Part shown: positions 7,201 to 13,504 of the stretch, one piece after another
How the letters are laid out: each line of letters opens with the position of its first letter
Position numbering within the stretch: the first letter of the stretch is position 1
Source of the DNA: a virus
DNA length: 23,461 nucleotides
IMG/VR virus record: IMGVR_UViG_3300037882_000889
Coordinates: 1 to 23,461 of that record
Direction: 5' to 3' (one strand)
Notes under the pieces: model-generated
What the model was told of the DNA's origin: nothing
Databases searched by the model: none
What the model saw: the letters and a program-made list of their open reading frames with translations, nothing else
Program-made: the position numbers and the translations under genes

Positions 7201-7303
7201 CTACCACCCCCGCCCGCCGATGGGCGACTGGATTGCCTTGGCATTCTGGGGGTTTTTGACCATCGCTTGTTTTGTGAAAGCCATAAAATACCTAACGCAA
7301 TGA
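7184..7303 (+). CDS. 39-aa predicted single-pass membrane microprotein
   Basis: A short frame beginning inside the end of the previous gene and ending in TGA at 7301-7303, which overlaps the ATG of the next gene (ATGA 7300-7303). Residues about 16-32 (WIALAFWGFLTIACFVK) form one hydrophobic span, with a proline/asparagine N-terminus and a basic end (KAIKYLTQ). It bridges the gap between two genes with the same coupling pattern as its neighbours, which is the main reason to believe it is translated. Function unknown. Confidence 0.5.
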   Translation: MKTNNNYHPRPPMGDWIALAFWGFLTIACFVKAIKYLTQ

Positions 7304-7617
7304 CACAGCCACATCCATTTGAGGGCATGGTCATCATACCTGCCCAGCAGCTCGCCGACATCGTGGCGGTAATGACCGCCAAGGCGGTGCGTGAGGAGCT
7401 GGACAGGCGGGAAGCATCCGCCGTCACCAACCCCGCCGCCGAACTGCCCGATGAAGTGCCCGCCAAGCAGGCGGCCAAGGTTTGCGGCTATGCCACCCAA
7501 AAGAGCCTTGTGAAGTGGCACGGCAAGCACCTGACGCCTATCCGAAATGGGAAAAGGCTGTTTTACGGAAAAAAAGAAGTGCTGAAATTGAAAAGCCTGC
7601 TTTTCAACCAGCTATGA
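7300..7617 (+). CDS. helix-turn-helix (excisionase-like) DNA-binding protein
   Basis: The C-terminal half (about residues 52-97: EVPAKQAAKVCGYATQKSLVKW then RNGKRLFYGKKEVLKL) has the layout of the small MerR/excisionase-type helix-turn-helix common in Bacteroidota phages and mobile elements, including the 'R.GKRLFY...EV..' wing. The N-terminal part (IIPAQQLADIVAVM through DRREA) is a helix of the kind often found before this domain. A start at 7300 is chosen over 7267 because it gives the ATGA junction with the upstream microprotein. Two terminator hairpins follow directly, so this is the last gene of the early transcript; it may regulate phage genes or act in DNA recombination. Confidence 0.7.
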   Translation: MTQPHPFEGMVIIPAQQLADIVAVMTAKAVREELDRREASAVTNPAAELPDEVPAKQAAKVCGYATQKSLVKWHGKHLTPIRNGKRLFYGKKEVLKLKSLLFNQL

Positions 7618-7618
7618 A

Positions 7619-7663
7619 AATGCCTAAGTCCCGGCGGCTTGGTAGTCGGGGCATTATTTTTTT
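7619..7663 (+). terminator. probable intrinsic terminator 1
   Basis: Outer arms AATGCC (7619-7624) and GGCATT (7650-7655) enclose a second GC-rich pairing (7631-7635 with 7645-7649), separated by a small internal loop. A run of seven T follows at 7657-7663. It starts two bases after the stop codon of the helix-turn-helix gene. Confidence 0.55.
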
Positions 7664-7687
7664 ATGACAAAGTGAAAAAGCATGAGA

Positions 7688-7719
7688 CTTGCCCGCCGTT
7701 TGGCGGGCAAGGGTTTTTT
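7688..7719 (+). terminator. strong intrinsic terminator 2
   Basis: A perfect ten-base-pair stem, CTTGCCCGCC (7688-7697) with GGCGGGCAAG (7702-7711), closes a four-base GTTT loop. Two G and six T follow (7714-7719). This is a textbook rho-independent terminator and ends the early operon 16 bases before the methyltransferase remnant. Confidence 0.9.
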
Positions 7720-7734
7720 CAGAATAACTTTTCT

Positions 7735-8014
7735 ATGAAATTCGCCAGCGTATGTTCGGGCATAGAAGCGGCCAGCATGGCATGGGAGCCGTTGGGCTGG
7801 CAGCCTGTATGGTTCAGCGAGGTGGCGCCGTTCCCATCGGCTGATGGGCTTCCCAGATGACCATACCAAAGTGCCGTACCGTGGCAAGCCCGCTGAGCTA
7901 TGCCCCGATGGCCCCCGATACCAAGCCTGTGGCAACAGCATTGCCGTGCCGCTGCTCCGATGGATAGGCAAGCGGATGGCGATGGTGGATGCCATCGTAA
8001 ATCCAAAATCGTAA
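7735..8014 (+). pseudogene. C5-cytosine DNA methyltransferase, internally deleted remnant
   Basis: The first frame (ATG 7735, TGA 7858-7860) encodes MKFASVCSGIEAASMAWEPL and continues to FSEVAPFPS, the motif I-II start of phage Dcm-type enzymes. The next frame (open from about 7838, stop TAA 8012-8014) encodes the family's C-terminal end: LMGFPDDHTKVPYRGK, then CPDGPRYQACGNSIAVPLL and RWIGKRM. Between them everything is missing, including the PCQ catalytic-cysteine motif, the ENV motif and the target-recognition domain, and the two parts are in different frames. About 34 plus 57 residues remain of an enzyme normally several hundred residues long. The junction lies at about 7836-7843. It cannot be an active methylase. 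The final residues (AIVNPKS) come from repeat copy 2. An assembly collapse is possible but less likely than a real deletion. Confidence 0.85.
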
Positions 8015-8031
8015 ATCTCAAATCATAATCC
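7994..8031. repeat. dispersed AAATC-type repeat, copy 2
   Basis: Contains ATCGTAAATCC then AAAATCGTAAATC and related units. It covers the end of the methyltransferase remnant (reading IVNPKS) and stops two bases before the next start codon at 8034. Less regular than copies 1 and 3 but built from the same ATCGTAAATC words. Confidence 0.8.
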
Positions 8032-8033
8032 AC

Positions 8034-8351
8034 ATGCACATGCACACCACACACACAGACCTTGGCCCGCTGGACAGATTCACCGAACGCTGGCGCTCGC
8101 ATAGGCCAGACAAAAAAGCCGGGCCAAATGAGGCCCAACAGCTCCGAAAGGTGCAAACAGGCTTCAGCATCACCTGCGGGATGTTGTACAAATACAACTT
8201 CACCGTTGGCGAAACAATCAGGGCAGGCGAAGACAATTGCCGTTTAATAGCAAAGCTCCATGCGTATGGCCTATTGGCCATAGAGCGTGGAAAAATACAT
8301 GCCAGCGAGGCTGGGCTGGAACTGTTGAAAAAACATCCTTTGAAGCGATGA
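8034..8351 (+). CDS. hypothetical protein, 105 aa
   Basis: Starts right after repeat copy 2; the sequence begins MHMHTTHT, so ATG 8040 is an equally good start. The protein is soluble with two or three helices (TIRAGEDNCRLIAKLHAYGLL, then HASEAGLELLKK) that could form a winged-helix-like unit, but no DNA-binding motif is convincing. It ends in ATGA with the next gene (8348-8351). It is the first gene after the early terminators and so leads the HNH/packaging block. Confidence 0.6.
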   Translation: MHMHTTHTDLGPLDRFTERWRSHRPDKKAGPNEAQQLRKVQTGFSITCGMLYKYNFTVGETIRAGEDNCRLIAKLHAYGLLAIERGKIHASEAGLELLKKHPLKR

Positions 8352-8710
8352 AAGTAAAACTGAAAAGCAAGCACGAGCTGCAAGCCGTGTACCTGGTCGT
8401 GGCCAATATGGCCATGAAGCTGGCAGAAGAGGCGACACGCCCAACCAAGCCCGGCGAACGGGAACACGTGCGCATGGCATGTAGGTTGGTGGCCTTGGAA
8501 CTGCACAAGCAGGCGCTGAACATCGCCATGAAGCTGGCCATGCCCAGCGATAGCTACACCCTTCGCATCAATGCCCACGGCGGGCTTGCCCTGCTTTCCG
8601 CTTGGTACGCCGTGGACGTGACCGAAATCAATGACCCGCTGGCCTTTTGCCTTATGTCCGAAATAATGGACAATTTGCAGAAGGCGTATGGCTCGCAATC
8701 GCAAATCTGA
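8348..8710 (+). CDS. hypothetical helical protein, 120 aa
   Basis: Start chosen at 8348 because it makes an ATGA junction with the previous stop; an upstream in-frame ATG at 8237 would overlap that gene for over 100 bases. The protein is almost entirely helical, Ala/Leu/Met-rich (AVYLVVANMAMKLAEEATRP, HKQALNIAMKLAM), without signal peptide or membrane span. No family recognised. The last codons (GSQSQI) and the stop at 8708-8710 fall inside repeat copy 3. Confidence 0.6.
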   Translation: MKVKLKSKHELQAVYLVVANMAMKLAEEATRPTKPGEREHVRMACRLVALELHKQALNIAMKLAMPSDSYTLRINAHGGLALLSAWYAVDVTEINDPLAFCLMSEIMDNLQKAYGSQSQI

Positions 8711-8731
8711 AATCGTAAATCCGAAATCCAA
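8694..8731. repeat. dispersed AAATC-type repeat, copy 3
   Basis: Spans the stop codon of the upstream gene and ends one base before the HNH start codon at 8733. It shares an identical 21-base core (8709-8729) with copy 1 (3327-3347). Read in the HNH frame it would add RNRKSEIVNPKS in front of the true start. Confidence 0.85.
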
Positions 8732-8732
8732 T

Positions 8733-9137
8733 ATGCCCAGCTTCAACAACACCCGTACCACCCTGGCCCACGAGCGCCGCAAGTCGGAGGCCGCCGCCGC
8801 AAGGCCCGCCGAAGACTTCAGCTTCCTGAACAGCGGGGCATGGCGGGGATTGACTAAGGTTTACCTACGTGCGCACCCCGTTTGCGAATGCTGCAAAGCT
8901 GCTGGCCGTGTGCCCCTGCCGCCATCCACGGAGACTGACCACATGATAGGCCGTGAACAGGGCGGAGCCTTGCTCGACTGGGCCAACCTGTTGGCACTTT
9001 GCAAGTCGTGCCACAGCACCAAGACCCGCATCGAGGTGGCGGGGCCGATGTGCCAGGTAGTGGACACGGGCAGCGGGTTTGTGCCAATCATGGGGGGCAA
9101 ATCGGTTATAATTGAAAAAATAAATCGGTACAAATGA
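8733..9137 (+). CDS. HNH endonuclease
   Basis: A 134-residue HNH nuclease with two zinc-binding CxxC pairs: C51-x-x-C54 (PVCECC) and C90-x-x-C93 (LCKSCH). The catalytic core is ETDHMIG (Asp69-His70), the Asn of NLLALC (85), and His94. HNH proteins next to terminase genes are known in HK97-type phages, where they assist the terminase in cutting at the cos or pac site; that role is inferred from position here. The start at 8733 is preferred over 8688, which would translate repeat copy 3. The end overlaps the next start by ATGA (9134-9137). Confidence 0.88.
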   Translation: MPSFNNTRTTLAHERRKSEAAAARPAEDFSFLNSGAWRGLTKVYLRAHPVCECCKAAGRVPLPPSTETDHMIGREQGGALLDWANLLALCKSCHSTKTRIEVAGPMCQVVDTGSGFVPIMGGKSVIIEKINRYK

Positions 9138-10363
9138 AGATGGCAACTTTTTTCGACAATATACCCCGCATTAATATGCGGGAAAGCATCGCCCTCACCG
9201 TGCAGAGCCTACAAGCTTACGGCGAGAAATACGAAAACTGGGCCATCGCTTGGAGCGGCGGCAAGGACAGCACGGCAACTGTCACGCTCATCATGTACCT
9301 CATCGAAAGCGGGCAAGTGCCAGCGCCAAAGAGCCTACGGGTATTCTATGCCGATACCCGCATGGAACTACTGCCGCTTTATGTCAGCGCCGCCGATGTG
9401 ATGGACGGATTGGCCGAGCGGGGCATCGAAGTGGTAAAGGTGATGGCACCGATGGAAAAGCGTTTCCTGCCCTATATCCTTGGCCGTGGCGTTCCACCAC
9501 CAAACAACAACACTTTTCGATGGTGTACCCGCCAAATCAAGGTTGATCCCATGAAAGATGTTTTGCAGGAAGAGTTTAAACGATTGGGCAAAAAGTTTTT
9601 GACCATCACAGGTGTAAGGCAAGGCGAGAGCGCCATCCGTGACAGCCGCATCGTGATGAGTTGCTCAAAGGACGGCGCTGAATGTGGCCAAGGCTGGTAC
9701 CAGCAGACGATGCCCGAACATGCTACCGATACCCTTGCGCCGCTGCTGCACTGGCGGGTTTGCCACATTTGGGAATGGCTGAAACACTGGGCACCACAAG
9801 CTGAATTTGGGGACTGGGACACGGCGCTCATCGCCGATGCCTACGGTGGCAGCGAAGCAGAGGAAATCAACGCCCGCACGGGCTGTGTATGCTGCCCGCT
9901 GGCCCAGCGTGACAGTGCGCTAGATGCGGTTATCAAGCAGCCTAAATGGGCCTACCTTGCCCCGCTAAAGGAATTGCGCAGCGTATATGATGCCCTGCGT
10001 TTGCCCCAAAACCGCCACCGACAAACGGGCGAGCAGCGCCGCAAGGATGGCAGCATCCCAAAGAACCCCAACCGCATGGGTGCGCTGACGATGGAGGCGA
10101 GGATGTGGGCATTTGCGCAGATTGAAGACATACAAGGCCGCATTAACATTGCCGCCAATAAATTCAATCGGCCACTGGTGGACATCATCAACGCCGAAGA
10201 AATTGACTACATAGAAACCTGCTGGCGCAATAAGCTCTACCCAAACGGCTGGACGGGCAACGAGCCTACAGCTGATTTGCCATACGTGCAATTATACCAA
10301 GATGGCAGCTTTCAGCCGTTGCTCTTTGAAAATGATTTTGTAACTCAAACCACCACACAATGA
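9134..10363 (+). CDS. PAPS reductase / DndC-like PP-loop protein
   Basis: Residues 37-50 (AIAWSGGKDSTATV) carry the SGGKDS PP-loop that binds ATP or an adenylyl group in the PAPS-reductase/adenine-nucleotide alpha-hydrolase superfamily. Further family signs are FYADTRMELL (71-80), FRWCTRQIKVDPM (128-140), ITGVRQGES (158-166) and RTGCVCCPLAQ (248-258). Cysteines 251, 253 and 254, with 131, 177, 184 and 210 as further candidates, could bind an iron-sulfur cluster as in DndC, which helps put sulfur into the DNA backbone. No DndA/IscS, DndD or DndE partner is present, so a complete phosphorothioation system is not shown. Other roles are real sulfate assimilation or an unknown nucleotide modification. 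ATGA junctions link it to HNH before and small terminase after. Confidence 0.85.
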   Translation: MKMATFFDNIPRINMRESIALTVQSLQAYGEKYENWAIAWSGGKDSTATVTLIMYLIESGQVPAPKSLRVFYADTRMELLPLYVSAADVMDGLAERGIEVVKVMAPMEKRFLPYILGRGVPPPNNNTFRWCTRQIKVDPMKDVLQEEFKRLGKKFLTITGVRQGESAIRDSRIVMSCSKDGAECGQGWYQQTMPEHATDTLAPLLHWRVCHIWEWLKHWAPQAEFGDWDTALIADAYGGSEAEEINARTGCVCCPLAQRDSALDAVIKQPKWAYLAPLKELRSVYDALRLPQNRHRQTGEQRRKDGSIPKNPNRMGALTMEARMWAFAQIEDIQGRINIAANKFNRPLVDIINAEEIDYIETCWRNKLYPNGWTGNEPTADLPYVQLYQDGSFQPLLFENDFVTQTTTQ

Positions 10364-10863
10364 AACGCACAACCTACGAAGACAAAGCCACCAAGGGCAC
10401 GGCCACGCTGGAAAAGAACAAGGCCGCCGTGCTGTACACCACGCACGACATGCCAAAGCCTCAGCTAAAGCTGACCAAGGCGGGCACGAAGATATTTAAG
10501 GGCATCTGTGAGCACCTAATCCAGCACAACACGCTGTGCAAGGTGGATGCCTACTATATCACCGTGGCGGCTCATCAGTACGGCATTTATCATGCTATGA
10601 GCGAAAAGATAGATGAAATGGAAGCAGAGAATCCGGGCACTGGCATGTTTGTCACCTACCCTACCGGGGCCGTGCAGCAAAGCCCTTGGATGAACACCAT
10701 GAATAAGGCCTTCGACAATTTCGAGAAGGCTTGCCGAAACCTTGGCCTACAGGTGAAGGCCCGTGACCCGCTGCTGGCTTTCTCCAAAAAGGCCAGCACG
10801 GATGATGACCCGAATGATGAGTTTGGATTGAATGATATGGCTAGGAAAATTAAAAAGAATTGA
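10360..10863 (+). CDS. terS: phage terminase small subunit (P27 family)
   Basis: The small terminase recognises phage DNA and loads it onto the large subunit. The 167-residue sequence fits the P27-type family: a basic N-terminus, LKLTKAGTKIFKGICEHL at about 36-53, a helical middle (DAYYITVAAHQYGIYHAM), a conserved TGAVQQSPWMNTMNKAF segment, then ACRNLGLQVKARDPLLAF, and an acidic tail. It begins within the stop of the PP-loop gene (ATGA at 10360-10363). The large terminase lies downstream after one small gene. Confidence 0.82.
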   Translation: MKRTTYEDKATKGTATLEKNKAAVLYTTHDMPKPQLKLTKAGTKIFKGICEHLIQHNTLCKVDAYYITVAAHQYGIYHAMSEKIDEMEAENPGTGMFVTYPTGAVQQSPWMNTMNKAFDNFEKACRNLGLQVKARDPLLAFSKKASTDDDPNDEFGLNDMARKIKKN

Positions 10864-10866
10864 TTT

Positions 10867-11073
10867 ATGTGGAGAGATTCAATAAAATACAAGCCTAGTA
10901 TAGGTGATTCAATTTTAGTAAAAACAACATCAGGGCAGGTTTTTTATGCGGTTTACAGCAATGAAGATGAGTTTGATGTTCACAGGCCAAATAATAAAAC
11001 GGAAAGCCGTTTATCATGGTACAAATATTCAAGCCGAACCATTATAAAATGGCGATATTTTACAAGCAATTGA
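10867..11073 (+). CDS. hypothetical AT-rich small protein, 68 aa
   Basis: Inserted between the two terminase genes, starting three bases after the small-subunit stop. It is clearly more A/T-rich than its neighbours (many AAA, AAT, TTT and TAT codons), which suggests later acquisition. The protein has beta-strand character (GDSILVKTTSGQVFYAVYSN) and a basic, aromatic C-terminus (WYKYSSRTIIKWRYF). It looks like a small SH3-like barrel, but that is speculation. Function unknown. Confidence 0.55.
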   Translation: MWRDSIKYKPSIGDSILVKTTSGQVFYAVYSNEDEFDVHRPNNKTESRLSWYKYSSRTIIKWRYFTSN

Positions 11074-11081
11074 CCGTATAA

Positions 11082-12938
11082 ATGACCCAACCCACTGAAC
11101 ATCCCTTATACTACTTCGACGAACAAGCTGCCGAGCGGCCCTGCCTGTTCATCGAAAAGTATTGCAGGCATGTGGAGGGGGTGAAGCAAAAGGAGCGCAT
11201 CGAGCTGTTCCCGTTTTGGCGGGATACCATCCGGGATATTTTCGGCTGGAAACGGGCTGAAGGATGCTGGACTAATACCCCGCTCAAAAGTGGGCGGGTG
11301 ATGCAAGTTGAAATAACGGGAGCCTTCATCAATGCCCGAACAGGTGACGCCGTGCCGTGGCTGCGAAAGGGGAACACGGTGCAGCTTTTCCACGGCGACT
11401 ATGCCGATGTGCTGGAACTTACCAAGGACTACCAAGACGGTGACACGGTGCTTCATGTGCGGGGCGAAATGAGCGAAGACCTGGAGGCGGGCCAGCCGTT
11501 GGTGCTGGACAATTTCCGGCGCTACACCCATATCTGGCTGGAGATACCAAAGAAGCAGGCGAAGTCCATCATCATGTCGGCGCTGAGCCTGTACATGACC
11601 GGGGCAGATGGCGAGAAGGGCGCACAGGTGCGGGTGGTGGCGGCTGACAAGTACCAGGCCCGCATCATCTTTGATGCTGGCCGCAAGATGGTTGAGTTTG
11701 ACAAAACATTGTCTAAGTCGTTCCACGTGCTAAAGGACAGCATCACCCACAAGGCCACGAACAGCTACTGCATTGTATTGAGCAGCGACGTGGAGAGCAA
11801 GCACGGCCCAAACATCTCCACGCTGTTCATTGATGAGATGCATGCGCAATCGAACCGGGACCTTTACGATACGCTGGAAAAGGGAACGGCGGCACGGGAT
11901 CAGCCTTTGGTGTTCATCACCACGACGGCGGGCTACAAATACACCTTTGCCCACGATATGAGCTTGGAGGCAAGGGACATCTTGGAAGGGCGGGTGCAGT
12001 CGGGCCACTGGTACGTGCGGATGTTCGGGATGAGCGAAGAGCGGGCGATGAAAGAATGGGACACCGAGGCGGCATGGCGGGAAGTGAACCCAGGCTATGG
12101 CATCACGGTGGGCAAGAACTACTACATGCGCAAGGTAGAAGACTGCAAACGAAGCCCTGCAGAAGTGGCGGCATTTTGGCGGCTTCACCTGAACGTTTGG
12201 ACGGGCAGCGACAAAAGCTGGGAGGTGGTGCCCTACTGGAACAACAGCGACCATGGCAAAGTACCAGAGGAAGAGCTGCACGGGCGGGAATGCTACTGTG
12301 GCATCGACTTCGCCCCGAAAAGGGACACCAGCGCCGTGGTGTACCTTTTTCCGCCAAAGGACGCAGGGAACAAGGGGCCGGACGGCAAATGGATTGTGCT
12401 TATGCGCAACTACATCCCAGCGGACACCTTGCAGGAACGCAAGAAACAGGAAAATGACCAATGGGACGTGTGGGTTCGCACCGGCTTGGCCATCACCACA
12501 CCGGGCAACGTGACTGACTTCGACAAGATAGCGGATGATGTGGTAGCGGATGCGAAAAAGTTCGTCATCCTGAAAATAGGGGCCGACCCCTACCGGGCCA
12601 CGCAGCCGATACTGAAGATGCAAGAGGCGGGCCTGCCCGCTGAGGAATACCCCAACACCTTACCTAAACTAAGTCCTGCAATGGAGACCGTGGAACGGCT
12701 CATCATCGCAGGGGACATCAATCACCAGGGCAACCCGCTACTGGCTTGGATGGCCGGAAACGTGGTAGTTTTCGAAGATGCCAAGCAGAACAGGATGCCC
12801 AACAAAAAGAACTCAAAAGCCCGCATCGACGGTATTCTCGGTTTGATCATGGCGATGGGATTGGCCACGGCTGGGACTGAAAGGCCACAAAGGTCGATTT
12901 ACGAGAATGAGGAGCTGTGGGTGGAGGGGGATAATTGA
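11082..12938 (+). CDS. terL: phage terminase large subunit, with extra domain
   Basis: This is the ATP-driven motor and nuclease that packages DNA. ATPase motifs: an adenine-motif region ELFPFWRDTIRDIFGWK (41-57), Walker A-like EIPKKQAKS (154-162; PRKNAKS in relatives), Walker B TLFIDE (247-252), and the coupling motif ITTTAGY (279-285). The RNase-H-like nuclease carries acidic residues at Asp409 (GIDFAPKRD), Asp502 (GADPYRA) and Asp583 (ARIDGILGL). Oddly, residues about 62-144 lie between the adenine-motif region and RRYTHIWLEIPKK, where relatives run straight through. This segment is beta-rich (VMQVEITGAFINARTGDA, GDTVLHVRGEM), like small barrels in phage structural proteins, and lengthens the protein to 618 residues. 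Confidence 0.92.
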   Translation: MTQPTEHPLYYFDEQAAERPCLFIEKYCRHVEGVKQKERIELFPFWRDTIRDIFGWKRAEGCWTNTPLKSGRVMQVEITGAFINARTGDAVPWLRKGNTVQLFHGDYADVLELTKDYQDGDTVLHVRGEMSEDLEAGQPLVLDNFRRYTHIWLEIPKKQAKSIIMSALSLYMTGADGEKGAQVRVVAADKYQARIIFDAGRKMVEFDKTLSKSFHVLKDSITHKATNSYCIVLSSDVESKHGPNISTLFIDEMHAQSNRDLYDTLEKGTAARDQPLVFITTTAGYKYTFAHDMSLEARDILEGRVQSGHWYVRMFGMSEERAMKEWDTEAAWREVNPGYGITVGKNYYMRKVEDCKRSPAEVAAFWRLHLNVWTGSDKSWEVVPYWNNSDHGKVPEEELHGRECYCGIDFAPKRDTSAVVYLFPPKDAGNKGPDGKWIVLMRNYIPADTLQERKKQENDQWDVWVRTGLAITTPGNVTDFDKIADDVVADAKKFVILKIGADPYRATQPILKMQEAGLPAEEYPNTLPKLSPAMETVERLIIAGDINHQGNPLLAWMAGNVVVFEDAKQNRMPNKKNSKARIDGILGLIMAMGLATAGTERPQRSIYENEELWVEGDN

Positions 12939-12944
12939 AAAGCA

Positions 12945-13106
12945 ATGTCAATCATCAAAAAAATGTACTCTAAAATTGATTTTTGGAATGGCTTATTTAA
13001 ACCGCTGTTAATGTGCGGGGCACTTGCACTTAGTGCTAAGGTGTTTTCATTTGAAATCATGGTAATGGGTGCATTCGCTATCTTGCTACTAAAAAAAAAT
13101 GCCTGA
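12945..13106 (+). CDS. 53-aa predicted membrane protein
   Basis: A short A/T-rich frame beginning six bases after the large-terminase stop and ending in TGA at 13104-13106, overlapping the next gene by eight bases. Two hydrophobic segments (PLLMCGALALSAKVFSF and EIMVMGAFAILLLKK) could form a two-helix membrane hairpin, with lysines near both ends. It fills the gap between terL and the next gene. A holin-like role is conceivable from the shape but not supported by context, since no lysis enzyme is near. Confidence 0.5.
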   Translation: MSIIKKMYSKIDFWNGLFKPLLMCGALALSAKVFSFEIMVMGAFAILLLKKNA

Positions 13107-13392
13107 CACCAAACTCGACATCCGTGGCTTTCTCATCCCAGTGGAAACGCTGGCAGAGGAGCTGGCGGCACAGGGTTACGTCCTAGTGCCAGCGGAGCGC
13201 ATGGCCTTGGCCAGCATGTCGGGTTACGTTAAACGGTACCATGATTTGATGACCACCACGCAGACCTACTCAGCGGCGTGGGAGACGGTGGAATGGGAGT
13301 TTCAGGCAACGTTCGGCTGCAAGCGGTTCGATAGCTGGGATTCTTTTCGAAACTCCACGGCGGTGAAAAAGGTGATGGGGCAAAAAGAATAA
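13099..13392 (+). CDS. hypothetical protein, 97 aa
   Basis: Starts inside the previous small gene. The N-terminus (LDIRGFLIPVETLAEELAAQ, then GYVLVPAERM) looks like a small helical/strand unit with a typical 'GYVLVPAE' turn seen in many phage accessory proteins, followed by an aromatic-rich helix (YVKRYHDLM) and a Trp-rich stretch (AAWETVEWEFQATF). No function can be assigned. Located between terL and portal, where small accessory genes are common. Confidence 0.6.
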   Translation: MPDTKLDIRGFLIPVETLAEELAAQGYVLVPAERMALASMSGYVKRYHDLMTTTQTYSAAWETVEWEFQATFGCKRFDSWDSFRNSTAVKKVMGQKE

Positions 13393-13393
13393 A

Positions 13394-13504
13394 ATGCAGT
13401 GGTGGTTTAACAAACGGAACAATGTTCCGAAGCCCTACGCCACTTCGCCCGCACATTTGCCTGAAAATAAATCAGGCGGATGCAGTTATTTGGACTTGAC
13501 ATAA
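13394..13504 (+). CDS. possible 36-aa microprotein overlapping portal start
   Basis: ATG at 13394, directly after the previous stop (13390-13392), with a TAA stop at 13502-13504, overlapping the portal start by 25 bases. It begins MQWWFNKRNNVPKPYATSP. It covers the only gap between the upstream gene and the portal gene. There is no family match by eye and the overlap is larger than usual here, so it may simply be the portal leader. An N-terminal sequence of MxWWFNKR style resembles start regions of portal-type proteins, so a mis-framed or duplicated portal start is another option. Confidence 0.3.
   Translation: MQWWFNKRNNVPKPYATSPAHLPENKSGGCSYLDLT

Noticed and set aside
7735-8014. Programmed frameshifting joining the two methyltransferase pieces
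   Set aside because: No slippery sequence is at the junction and the catalytic middle is physically absent, so joining the frames would not restore an enzyme.
9134-10363. A complete Dnd phosphorothioation system
   Set aside because: Only a DndC-like gene is present; no cysteine desulfurase, DndB, DndD, DndE or DndFGH-like genes are in the window.
11265-11513. The TerL insertion as a mini-intein (it begins near a Cys at residue 62 and ends near an Asn at 144)
   Set aside because: About 83 residues is too short for a splicing domain, the residue after Asn144 is Phe instead of Cys/Ser/Thr, and no intein block motifs are visible.
12945-13106. A holin
   Set aside because: Two hydrophobic segments fit the shape, but there is no lysin or spanin nearby and the position beside terL is not a lysis cassette.
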